Source: Chloromonas sp. AAM2 (taxonomy: Eukaryota > Chlorophyta > Chlorophyceae > Chlamydomonadales > Chlamydomonadaceae). Taken from it: 20,275 bases of DNA. Below are positions 10,388-19,913 of this stretch, in pieces. The DNA is taken from contig QAXH01000806.1 in NCBI GenBank assembly GCA_004335635.1, forward strand, positions 1 through 20,275, given 5' to 3'. A program made the translations under genes and the position numbers. Under the pieces are notes generated by a model. The model saw only the letters and a program-made list of their open reading frames with translations. It was not told the origin of the DNA and ran no database searches. Position 1 is the first letter of the stretch; every line of letters starts with the position of its first letter.

Positions 10388-10597
10388 TCACCATAGGCAA
10401 GGATCAGTGCTGCACGGGATTAAAGGCCTAGCGCCTGGTGTCAGCATAGTCCTTGATTCCGGGAGCATGGCTTGCCCTTGATCCCGCACGTGCTGCTTAT
10501 TCATCTCCTTAAGCTGCTCCCAGAGAGCTGGGGGGTTCAGGTAGCCCGAATCTGACACCGCCGTCAGGCGGGCGAAGCCATGTTGACCAGAACACAC
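10388..10597 (-). CDS. hypothetical minus-strand ORF or terminal exon, convergent with the CPP gene
   Basis: Minus-strand open frame ending in TGA at 10388-10390, only about 30 bases beyond the CPP stop. The frame is open up to about 10636, so it may be a 3'-terminal exon. The central part, SDSGYLNPPALWEQLKEMNK continuing into QHVRDQGQAMLPES, has balanced, protein-like composition. I do not recognise a family. It could be the end of a convergent gene, a fragment of a mobile element, or a chance frame. No upstream exon with matching phase was found. Confidence 0.3.
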   Translation of the reverse strand: MCSGQHGFARLTAVSDSGYLNPPALWEQLKEMNKQHVRDQGQAMLPESRTMLTPGARPLIPCSTDPCLW

Positions 10598-10639
10598 GCC
10601 TTGCGCTCTTGCCCCAGCACTGTTGCATGGTCGTCAGCT

Positions 10640-13600
10640 GCATGCTAGTGCCTGCTATGCACGGTGCATGGCACTGTCAGGCATGGGCAAGGCTAAGCAT
10701 GTTGCAACATATGTTGTGCACCATCACACGAGCTGAAGACTAATTTTGAGCTAGCGTGCGCCGCCATTGGAGCGTTCTTTTTGCCTTCAGCTGTTACTTT
10801 CAGTTGTGATAAGGCAGGCAAGGCATTGCAACAGCATAGACAGAGGAGCATCCAGCACCTCCTGGCCCCCAGACCAGCTGTAGCATTCGCTTGCTCTAAC
10901 AGTTGGCGTTTCAGTTACTCAATGGCGCGGACTGGTGCACTGTCCTTGCCCTGTTATTCTGCCCCCTCAGCCGATGATGTGCGAGTGCACACCATCAGCT
11001 GAGAAGTTCCGCGTTTTGAGTGCTCTTTGTGCCGATTCCTGGCAGGTGCAGCTTAGCCTTGTTGCATCTCCCACAAATGCGCCAGTTGTCGCATGGATGG
11101 TTCTGAAGGGTGGGGCCATCGGCATACTGATTGCTTCAAGGGCTAGCTGTGCTGATTGGCGCAATTGGCGGTAGGGCTGCAGCAATAGATTTAGAAGAGT
11201 TACCGGTCCAATTCTCCATTCTTTGCCTAGCTTGAACTCAGCAGCTATTGAGCTGGTTTACACGAAGCCTAGTACAACCATCCATTGTATGCAGAGCCTT
11301 GTGGGTGGACTTGATCTAGACCGGCCCGCCCTGTGTTTGCACGTCATGGCAGCAGGTTGGGATCAGCAAAGCTATAGTGATATTCCAGGGTGACGCTTGC
11401 CATGGCCACCTGTGCCAATGGCCCTTCATCCAACTGATGACATCTGGTTGCCCAATGGCCCTTTTCCCGTCTCATGCAACTCGAAAAGTCAGGAACCAGG
11501 TTGTATGCCCCAGTCTGGGCACGACAGACTGCTGTCTAGAACGCCTTATTGGGCTAGCTATCAAGCCTAGGTTATGCCTGGCAAGCGCCAGCATCAGGGC
11601 ACTGTGTTGTTGATTTTACACTATGTCGATGCTGCCTCACAGCACACACTTGGTTTGCGCAATGGACGCTTTGCTTCGCCTGCTGTGATTTTGGTAGCCC
11701 CTTGTAGTAAATCCCAGGCTTGCCAGGGTAGCAGTAGGCCTCAGTCAGTGCTGTGCTAACCAGGTGACAGCAGGGCAATGGCTGCCACTGCGAAAGAAGC
11801 CCCTGCCAGTACACATGCGTTGCAGACTTTTGGAACTTCTTTTCCTGCCGTTTTTTTGCATGCTGTTTGAGCGCGCGCGTGGCTTGCCTGCGAGCCCTTT
11901 TATTGGTGCAACCATGACGATGTGTGGTGGGCCAATGGTTCGCACTCAAAACTATTCGTGCACTCCACACTGCTTCAAGCCCTAGAGTCCAAGCCAAGCG
12001 ACATGGTGCTTGTATTTGTGCAACATCAGAAACATCAACTGATGTGTGCCGGCGCCCTATCAGGCCCTAGAAGTTGCCATTGCAACACGCTGACCTGCGT
12101 TATTCCAGGGCGTTTCAAAGTGTGGCTGCAATGCTTGTGCCGTCTAGGACTCCAGGCTCTGGCTGAAGCTGCAGCTGCCTCGGCACCAGCTAGCTGATCA
12201 ACTGAATGGTGATCGGCCTTGGGATAACGTTGCCCTCGCGACCTGCACCTTTCCCAATGACTCACCCTTATGAGAGGCCTGATGGTGTGCGGTGATACAG
12301 CGTGCTAATCAGGTATTTGAAAAGCGTTCGCAAGCGCGCGTTTTGTGAGGTTATTCCCATGCAGCACACCACGAGCCTGCAAGGCAGCAGAGAAAGTTTA
12401 TGCACTGCAGCTACTCTGCATGTCTGCTCCATCCTGGTCATTAACACACCTTTGCTCACACTCTTCTGGTTCTTTGCTTCTGGTTTTTGCTAGCCATCTG
12501 TGATGTATTGATTGTTGATGAGCTGCTGATAGAATTGGATGTCGTGCTTTCAGCACAGCTGTCGCTTGGATGAGAACGTTATATGCTGGACAGCGTCTTA
12601 CAACTTGCAATTTGCGAGCCAAGGACGTGAACGAATTGTATGCGCGCTGTGATGAATGTGGCAGTTATGCCAGGCGTTCAAGCTTGACCGTTGACTGGTT
12701 CAGCGATGGTGTGGCGATTGGCAGAAGTCAGGCCATGAGAAGGCAATGCAGGCCTGGTCTGCAGGCAGTGCGTGCGTTGGTGTGGTGAAGGAGTGACCAG
12801 GTGGTGTATTATAACAGCTTCGTGGTGGCAGGGGGCTTAAGAGGTAAAGCAGGTTAAGCAGATGGTTTGATTATAGAGACATGACAATGTATTAGAGGTG
12901 CAGTGATGTTGCAACATGAATTGCCAGCACAAGTCTGCTGAGATGGACAAGTCGTCGTTACTGATAGAAACCTGGTGTTGTTCAACATTTGAAAGCGTCT
13001 TGTTAAGGCATATGTTTCTATCGCCCCGTTTTCGCCTGGGCTGCAGGTTGACAGAGGCAGCTGCTGTGGCTGTGTGGCATGTGGATGTTTGCAAGTATGG
13101 CTTAGACACTTGGATGCTGGATGACAGCCAACACATTGACGAGTTTGTTCAAACTGGCAAAAAAAAGCGAGCAGTTCAAGCACTGAATAGGCATGTTGCA
13201 GTCCAGCTGGTACCTAATCTAACCAGACCTTACGGCTGCCCGAGCGGTTGAAGGCAGCCATTTTGACGTGTGTGGGATTTACATGCTAGCGTTCATTCAA
13301 GGCTGTGCACATAGCAGGGCTGCTGGCTACAGATCCCACATTCTGACATTTCACGCCATTCCCAGTACTCTTGCGTGGTTTTCCACTGTTCGGATCTTAA
13401 AGAATCCATGTTCCTTCAACATCGACACAACATGCCTTGCCTTTGATCCTCCCGTGCTTCATTTTCACTTGTTTGCTGTTTCAAATTTGATAATAAGTAC
13501 GTTTCACTTGCACTGTAATAGCTTGGCTCACTACTGCTCAACGAGTCATTGATAAGTAGACGCTGTTGGACTGGCCTTGCCTTTGGCTGCTGCTGTCGCT

Positions 13601-14440
13601 ATACTGCACGTACCCGTGATGCCTGGAGCCCTACATCTCAGCGTTTGTCAGCAGCGCGCAGAAACCACATGCACACCCGTAGGTTGATGGCACAAGCCTT
13701 GCGTGCCTGCTGCTGTAGGTTTCGCTTATGCGCACCACACAGCTCAGCTTCGAGGACTGAAGTCCTTCTTTGTCCGTCACTTATCTTGTGTCTGATTCAC
13801 GCATGGGTTCAGCAGCGCCTAACTGTTTTACACGAGCTGACGCACTAGACGCAATCACCAAAGCCAATAAATGAATAATATAGTGGGTTTGAAACCACTC
13901 AGAACGACAGTGATGCCCAGTGAGACGATTGCCAACCTGTGCTGTCGCTCAGCACACTTTTTCTAAACACAATGCTTACGAGCCACGTGTCAGCGAGTGC
14001 AGTCCATGCAGAACCACATACATACAGATGCAGATCAGACACGCTGCGTCGGCAGCAGAGAATGTAGGTGCAGAGAGATGGATGCATGGGGTGTGCATAT
14101 TCAAGTTGAGGATTTGAGCTGACAGATGCAGACGTGATGTTGCTGCAAAAGCCCGTGTCCCAGACCTGCAAGGCGGTCACACCCGCTGACAACACCAGAG
14201 ACTGGTTGGTTGGAACAACCGCCAACGGTCAGGGACCACGGAATTTTGCTGATGGCTTAATGCTACTTGAATGCGCCCTGCGTTGGGCACGTCATACAGC
14301 AGCGATCAGAGATTTACAACTTTATCGCGGCAAGGTCGTTTGTGAACCGGCTCCATTTTGCGTTTGCCTCGCGGACAGCTCGATAATCGCTTCGTGCATC
14401 GTCGTACCTGCTACCTGTTTTCTAATCTTTCCCTTCCAGT
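10640..14440. other. 3.8 kb gene-poor region
   Basis: I found no exon set with consistent splice phases on either strand. Open frames are short and of ordinary composition. Minor structure: the 12-base palindrome ATGTTGCAACAT at 10699-10710 and again at 12906-12917; CAATGGCCCTT twice near 11416 and 11453; a 7-bp-stem hairpin at 13234-13259; and TGTAA at 13514-13518. The region could be decayed mobile-element sequence plus the promoter of the membrane-protein gene that starts at about 14465. Confidence 0.45.
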
Positions 14441-14464
14441 AGTCCTATAGGCCGCACCAGAGTG

Positions 14465-17001
14465 ATGGTGCAGGATGAGCACGTTATTCCCTTGCTCGGC
14501 GAGTATGATCATGGAGTGCGAAAGGGCTGGCACCCTGACTTCCTGTCTTGGAGGCTTATGCATGTGTTTGGATTCATGCTGGGTGGAACGACTTTTATAG
14601 CCGGTAAGCGATTCTTGGCGGCAAGCTCAAAAAGCGCGCTTAAGGCTCTCAACCTTGATTGCTCCTGCATTGGCTGCTTCTTGCTTTCAGGCTGTCATGC
14701 AAGTGCACCTGTCATGATATGAAATTGCATATATGTTGCAGTATTCGACGTTTTCCGCTCATCTCGCAGGCACGGCGGTGCTGTTCTTCCCTGGCTGGGA
14801 TTGGTGGAGTGCATTTCTCTACACTCTTGGGTAAGCAACTGCCAGAGTGCATCTACTTCATCACCTGAGTTTGATCAAATGTAGCTTCAACTGCAGGAAT
14901 TGAGCTAGTTCAGATGTGCACAGGGTTGGCGAGTGCAGCACGCATGCAGATGGCAGTATTCAACCTAAACTGCCACAGAATCATCTGTGTTTCTTGTTAT
15001 CTGCACTAGCCACAACAGTGCACATGCTGCCAGACGTTTTATAGCATTATCTGTACCATTAAATCCAACTTTTTGTTCTGGCTTGCATAGCATGGCGTTT
15101 GATTGGCACTCACTGCCGTCACATGTCTATCTTATTGCCTTTAACACTGACTTTCACGGCCATCTTTGATTCTATTTGTGTGTCTTGTTATCTGCTTGCA
15201 GGAGTTGTGGGTTTTTCTTCGTGGACGTTCAAGAGCTGTTCACCTTTGACGGCTTCTGGTTGAGGCTCAACATCTCCGCTAGTGCTTTGGGCAGCCTGCT
15301 GTACATCATTGGTAGCGTTGTGAGTGTATGAAGGCGGCAGTTGCGGAGTGAAGAGTTCACAAGAACAGAGTTTCGATGTGATGCCACCATGGTGTTTGAT
15401 TGCTGCTCATTGTGCTCCTCTGTAGATGAGGTTGGGGTTCATGCATTCCACGCCAGAAGACAAATCAAACAACACCAACAACATCAACAACACCAACAAC
15501 AATCAGATGTGTGTCCATGCAAAGCAGCGACAGTAAAAAGCGACAAGCAACAGCAAGAAGCACGAATTCATTGCGGTGATGGCTGTTAGCTGTTAGCTGT
15601 TAGCTGTTAGCTGTCAGTTGGGATCACTCATAGTTCACTTTCAGCGGGTGCTCGTGGCCCTCATGACATCAGGTAGTCTGGGCCTGGCAGCTTACCTTGT
15701 CCTGTTGTGTCAGCTCTGTAGGTGTGCTGCTACTGCGTATCAAGTCATCCCATTCACTGGATCCGCTGTGCAGGGTTTCTTCCCAGTGGTTGTTGCATGG
15801 AATCCTGCTGTGGGCATCTGGGGCTTCATCCTGGGCTCAGCATGCATCGGCATGTCACAGGTGTGTGGTAGGGCTGGGCAGGCCCATTGCTTTTTCGTGT
15901 TTTGCTTTAGGTTACAATGACAGTTGCCAACTGGCATGTCACATGTGTGAGCTGCAGGCAGCACAAATGCATCCACCACACTTGCTATCTAGCAGTCAGC
16001 ACTGGTCTTACGACCCTTGCACTTCTTATGCTTTTTTCTTCTTCTGCTTGCCATGTTCAGTTGTAATAAACGCACCGCGGTGCTACACCTCACTGCGGTT
16101 TAATGCTTCTGCTTGCCTTTCACACAGCTATGGAAGACGCACCGGATTGGCAGCACATTGACCGGGCGTTTCAGTGTAAAGAGCGTCGCCACAAGCAGGG
16201 ACGAGTTCACTGCAGCAGGTACGTTTCGATTTAGTTAATATTCTTCGTTTCAGTTTCTCAGTTGTGTCAGTTTCCAAGGCCGGCCCGGCCATCAGAGCCA
16301 TCCATTATGGCCGCGGCCTTGGGCGCCTCAGACAGGCCTCAGACAGGCCTTGCATATCAACGAAACACCAGAGTGGATCTGCTGGAGCTGTCCCTTGCCA
16401 TCATGTTTGTTGACTGCCTGCCTTTACTGGACCTTCATGTTCGTTTGATACTTGTGTCCTCATTGGGTTTACTGAATTATTCTACCCTTGTGGGGTTTCT
16501 GCCCATAGGCCTTGAGCTGGGTGGTCAAACACTTGGCAGCCTGTGTGCAGAGGGTTGGATGCACCCATGGTTAGGGTGTAAACATGTTTTTGCACAATTT
16601 TCTTTCATCTCGTTAGTTTGTAGCATGGTTTGCCTCGGTGTTCTGCAGCTGGTTCTTTTGGGACGGCTTGCAATGGTCAAGCACCTTGTGCACAGAGTAG
16701 CTAGCTTACTTGACCCATCATGGCTCAGGACAGCATCTTGCAGTTTCCAGAGGTTTCAGAAGCATTAAGAAGGCAAGCAGTACTGTCGTATCTTTCTCGC
16801 TGTTACGCAGGTGTCGAGTTGGGCGCCGGTCTGGGCGCGTGGTGCTTCTTCTTCGGCACCGCCTTGTACAACGAAGGGCCCCTGGAGGGCCCGGAGTCCG
16901 TCCTGCAGACAGTGCTGTGGACTTGGATTGCGGGCAGCTGCCTGTTCACCATGGGAGCCTGCTTCCTGACCTTCCGACACTTCGTCATGGACGTGGTTTG
17001 A
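14465..17001 (+). CDS. multi-pass membrane protein with three YrhK-like repeats, 6 exons
   Basis: Exons: 14465-14603, 14770-14830, 15202-15319, 15774-15860, 16128-16218, 16811-17001 (stop TGA). Phases agree at all five junctions, giving 687 bases and 228 residues. About 30 soluble residues lead into roughly six hydrophobic segments in three pairs: about 33-80, 96-138 and 168-223. Each pair carries a G-S/T-containing helix (FIAGT, YIIGS, FFFGT), a short loop, then a Trp-led second helix with GS (LYTLGS, FILGS, WIAGS). This two-helix pattern resembles the YrhK-like domain of bacteria, found singly or repeated in algal and protist proteins. That assignment is from memory of the pattern and is moderate; function is unknown. 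ATG 14465 is the first in the exon, but the frame stays open upstream past a CAG at 14439, so an earlier exon is possible. TGTAA lies 440 bases downstream. Confidence 0.85.
15466..15504 (+). repeat. CAA/CAC/CAT triplet repeat in an intron
   Basis: An imperfect run of CAA with interspersed CAC and CAT triplets in the third intron (15320-15773) of the YrhK-like gene. It is probably a simple-sequence repeat with no coding role. Confidence 0.8.
15582..15616 (+). repeat. 7-bp microsatellite, GCTGTTA x4 plus one variant
   Basis: Four exact tandem copies of GCTGTTA followed by GCTGTCA, within the third intron of the YrhK-like gene. A 7-bp unit is not a multiple of three and the array lies outside the predicted exons. 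Confidence 0.95.
16325..16350 (+). repeat. 11-bp tandem repeat GCCTCAGACAG, 2.4 copies
   Basis: Two exact copies plus GCCT of a third, in the fifth intron (16219-16810) of the YrhK-like gene, just after a GC-rich stretch at 16279-16327. Confidence 0.85.
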
Positions 17002-17442
17002 GTAGATCAAATCCAAGCATGCCTGAGACGCGATCAGACGTGCAAGTTAGTGCAAATTGTGGCTCACGGCTATCGGCGCATAGCAGCAGGCCTGGTTATG
17101 TCCCTGGTCTCAACAGCATGCGTGCTCCATCAATTCGACAGAAAAGGAGCGCAGCAAACAAAGCAGGCAGGGCAGGCCAAAGGAAGGCAGAACACGAATC
17201 AAGCCATCTCGTTCGGAGTGCTGATTGGGGGCCTATGCATGGCACCAGCTGGTATTGCACATGGCCAGTGGTGTTGGTAGGATTACAGTGACTGACTGTA
17301 TTTCCGAACGGCTGTATTACCGAACAGTCCTCATTTGCACCGTTTAAAGCACAGCTTACACAGCCTTAGCTTGATAGGAGTTCAACCTTGACTGTTGTGG
17401 TGTGATGCGTTGGGCTTGCCAGGTTGTTTTTGTCTTCCATAA

Positions 17443-17447
17443 TGTAA
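17443..17447 (+). terminator. TGTAA polyadenylation signal of the YrhK-like gene
   Basis: First TGTAA I find after the stop at 17001. It would give a 3' UTR of about 450-460 bases, a normal length for chlorophyte genes. Confidence 0.5.
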
Positions 17448-17569
17448 ACGACGAGTAGTGATCACTGTTGATGGAGAGGATTTGCTACGGTACATCTGTC
17501 TTCCTGCAGCATGCGCATCCGTGTACGCTATGCATAGTCAGAACCGAGGCTTGCAGAAAGCTGCTGTGA

Positions 17570-17574
17570 TTACA
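17570..17574 (-). terminator. TGTAA polyadenylation signal of the minus-strand gene
   Basis: TTACA on the plus strand reads TGTAA on the minus strand, 113 bases beyond the minus-strand stop at 17687. Together with 17443 it delimits a convergent gene pair with a gap of roughly 100 bases. Confidence 0.5.
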
Positions 17575-17686
17575 TGGCTATTGGCATCCAGTACCGTTGG
17601 AAAGTACCGTTGTTGCCAGACAACACCAGAAAACAACTATACTGGGTATGTGCGCTGATGATGTGGGCCCTTTCTGCTGTCATTGT

Positions 17687-18223
17687 CTACTGGGTCTTCT
17701 TTTGCTGTTTGCCAGGCTGGCCATAAGCACTGCCATGAGTGTGAAGGAACCTGGCAATCGCTAAGCACAAAGCCACACCTAGAGAACCGTAAATGGCGAC
17801 AGACTTGAGGACCTCTTCGAGCTGATGTGTGTCCATAATGCAGTCCTGCAAAACGCCAAAGCAAAGCAATGATTGCTAGAGTGATGTAGGCACTCCTGGC
17901 TGAATGCATGCTTGCAACTACAAGTGTGGGTGGACGCAGGTGCATGGCTTCACACTCACGCCTGACCTTGCAAGTAACAGCAGTGCCTAAAAACGCTATA
18001 AGAAGTAGTAGACGTTTGAACCTGCATGCAGTGGCACAGAGCTGAGTCCGTGGACTGCTCACTTGCAACCCCAACATCCCTTGGTTGTCAACTGCCATAG
18101 CCAACTCAAAGGCTCAAAGCGGGGCGCACCAGGAAAAGCACGGCAACAATACAATACCTGACTACTGAGAGATAAAGGTAAGGCGCATGCTGTCGTTTTG
18201 CCCTCGGAGTACATGGCTTCCAT
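17687..18223 (-). CDS. small protein with two hydrophobic segments, 3 exons
   Basis: Minus-strand gene read right to left: first exon from about 18223 to 18063, then 18021-17967, then 17845-17687 (stop TAG). Donor and acceptor phases agree (phase 2, then phase 0). Exon 2 encodes FKRLLLLIAFLGTAVTCK, a hydrophobic segment preceded by basic residues. The last exon begins DCIMDTHQLEEVLKSVAIYG, continues with a second hydrophobic helix (SLGVALCLAIARFL), and ends in a short basic tail, GKQQKKTQ. This fits a signal anchor or signal peptide plus one membrane helix, or a two-pass hairpin. I do not recognise the family. The last two exons are firm; the start is not. ATG 18223 is in frame, but the Trp/Cys-rich first exon may be shortened by another intron, and the ATG at 18098 is out of phase with exon 2. 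Confidence 0.6.
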
Positions 18224-18240
18224 TCGCAGCAACACAGCAA

Positions 18241-18293
18241 GCCATGCTGCGCATTCAATCAATGCTACCGCCATGCTGCGCATTCAATCAATG
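18241..18293 (+). repeat. 24-bp direct repeat, period 29, in the divergent intergenic region
   Basis: GCCATGCTGCGCATTCAATC plus AATG occurs exactly at 18241-18264 and again at 18270-18293. It lies between the 5' end of the minus-strand membrane-protein gene and the first recognisable exon of the plus-strand gene, where a shared promoter is expected. Confidence 0.9.
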
Positions 18294-18320
18294 GCTTGTT
18301 TGCTTTGTATCTGCGTGCAG

Positions 18321-19056
18321 GTCTCATCGGCACACAGGCGGGTTCAACTGTTGCGATCTACACAAGCTACACGTAGAGGTGCGCTGCCCGCTCTGCTGGG
18401 CACAGCTTCTTTGTGTCAGTTCACAGCTACAGGCACTGTCATACGCTGGCTATGTCATTTGCAACAGCCGTAGCTGCAGATCCCTGCTGCTTTAACCCTA
18501 TGGATGCCTGTGCAGGGCCACCCACGCCATACATACGCAGCGAGTTTTTGGCAACATTTACAGGTATGTATCAAGCACGACACACCGTCTGCCATGGCCG
18601 TGTATCCAGGCGCACTAAACGCCTTAAGAGCCGTTCACAGCGCACCAGCACCAGCACGGGCGGTGACTGTGAAACTTCTTACCAGCTCTTGGCAGCTATC
18701 GATGCTCTGCTGCATCCTGATTTTTTTTCTCTCCGTTCAGCTACAAGCAGGACAACATCAACTGGCTGCAGCTGGATGCCAACCATCGAGTGCACATCGA
18801 GCGTCTGGATGTCAACGCAGCGCGTGTGTTTGTGGTGGACCTGCAAACCGTGCAAGTGCCCATGCAACCCCTTGGCGTCACCATGCGCAATTCAACCGGT
18901 CAGCAGCTGCCCATCCTCGCCAACAACTTTATCATTACCTGGGCTGACAGCTATGAGTTGCTGATCAATGGGGTGGTGCACATCAGGCTTGATCAACAAA
19001 AACAGCAAGGCCTCGAGGCTGCTCCAGATGTGGCAAGTGGCACGATTAATGCCTGA
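18321..19056 (+). CDS. unidentified protein, three recognisable exons (partial)
   Basis: Exons 18321-18372, 18516-18563 and 18741-19056 join with matching phases and a terminal stop TGA. The first reads LIGTQAGSTVAIYTSYT, the second ATHAIHTQRVFGNIY, and the third begins YKQDNINWLQLDANHRVHIE. The rest of exon 3 alternates hydrophobic and polar residues (RVFVVDLQTVQVP, NNFIITWADSYELLINGVV), suggesting a beta-rich domain. I do not recognise the family; a von Willebrand D-like or root-cap-like extracellular fold is only a guess. The 5' exon is missing: the exon at 18321 starts in phase 1, and a donor at about 18178 (AAAG before GTAAGG) would fit, but no in-frame ATG precedes it there. I see no TGTAA after 19056, so transcription may continue into exons in 19240-19620. 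It is divergent from the minus-strand gene at 17687-18223. Confidence 0.55.
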
Positions 19057-19756
19057 CATGTTTGATGCCTCTTTTGACCAATTGTGCTGGGATTCCCATG
19101 CCCCCTGCACATGGACCAGATGCCTTAGATGGAAACTGTATTATGGCTCTTCAACCAACGTCGTGTTGTTGTCACGGTAGAGAAAAGAGCAACACCAACA
19201 CAGTTTTCATTCTTTTTGCGCACGCGTGTATAATTTGCAGCTGAGTCCCCTCTCATACTTGCGTGCTTCGGTTTGGTCAAACGTATGACCAAACCAGGTT
19301 CCATCACAACATGTCACGGTGAACACTTTCTGACACCCACAACAATCTCAATCATCACATGTATGCTTGGGTGCATGCATGCACAGCTGCAGCTGACTTT
19401 GTGTTCCAGCCCCGTGACCGGGACGCTGCACCGACTGTTTTCCGTTATGCTGTGCATCTTGCCATGGCAGTGTGTATTTTTGGCATGGCCCACTGTGAGT
19501 CCGGGGTAGGGTTGTGCCAGATTGCGTGTAGCAATGTGGTGCGTGCGACTCCTTGGGAGGGGCGACAAGTCTGGACACGTGTCTTTCATGAGCTGTTGCT
19601 TGCTGACCGCTACCGCTAACGGACGGTTTCGTACACCGCTCAATGCCATTATCTGGTGTGAAAACCGAAGGGACATGGCAAGGTTGTCACACTCATGTGT
19701 GCATGTGGCACTCCTTTTGCGCACGGAACTGAACTTGACAAGTTGGAGTAACAATG
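19057..19756. other. 700-bp region between converging genes
   Basis: It holds a perfect inverted repeat at 19270-19295, a possible acceptor at about 19240 (TTTGCAG) and another at about 19410 (TTCCAG before CCCCGTGACC). The open frame after the second acceptor runs to a stop at about 19619. These could be further exons of the gene at 18321-19056, but I could not make the phases decisive. Confidence 0.35.
19270..19295. repeat. perfect 10-bp inverted repeat (hairpin) with 6-base loop
   Basis: GGTTTGGTCA at 19270-19279 and its exact reverse complement TGACCAAACC at 19286-19295 are separated by AACGTA. It could form a stem-loop in RNA from either strand, serve as a palindromic protein-binding site, or be a remnant of a mobile-element end. 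Confidence 0.9.
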
Positions 19757-19913
19757 TCAATTAGCCAGAGCAGTGTCTAACACATGCTGCCGGGCAGTGC
19801 GGCAGGCTTCTTTTTTGACAGTACGAGATGCCACCTCGTTCAGGGCCTGAGTTGCCCAGCGAAGCTGGGCCATGGCATTGGCATACTCATGATGCCGCGT
19901 CGTTCTCCATGAC
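19757..19913 (-). CDS. terminal exon of an unidentified minus-strand gene (partial)
   Basis: After a CAG acceptor at 19914-19916, a frame runs SWRTTRHHEYANAMAQLRWA and on through a helical stretch (TQALNEVASRTVKKEACRTA) to LDTALAN and TGA at 19757-19759. It is rich in Ala, Arg and Glu with helical periodicity. No family is recognised. A donor (CGGCGCAG before GTAAGG) near 20054 has the matching phase and may end the preceding exon, but that frame meets a stop close upstream, so the join is uncertain. No minus-strand TGTAA is obvious downstream. The rest of the gene would lie beyond the right edge. Confidence 0.5.

Noticed and set aside
12916..13251. 111-codon plus-strand frame
   Set aside because: Composition is ordinary and Cys/His-rich as in random frames here, with no recognisable motif and no consistent neighbours.
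13225..13330. Intact tRNA gene
   Set aside because: Only the D-arm-like hairpin is present; no anticodon arm, variable arm or T-arm pairing could be drawn.
17637..18104. 155-codon continuous minus-strand frame
   Set aside because: It merges introns and exons of the small membrane-protein gene; the final part is out of frame with the well-supported last exon (17687-17845).
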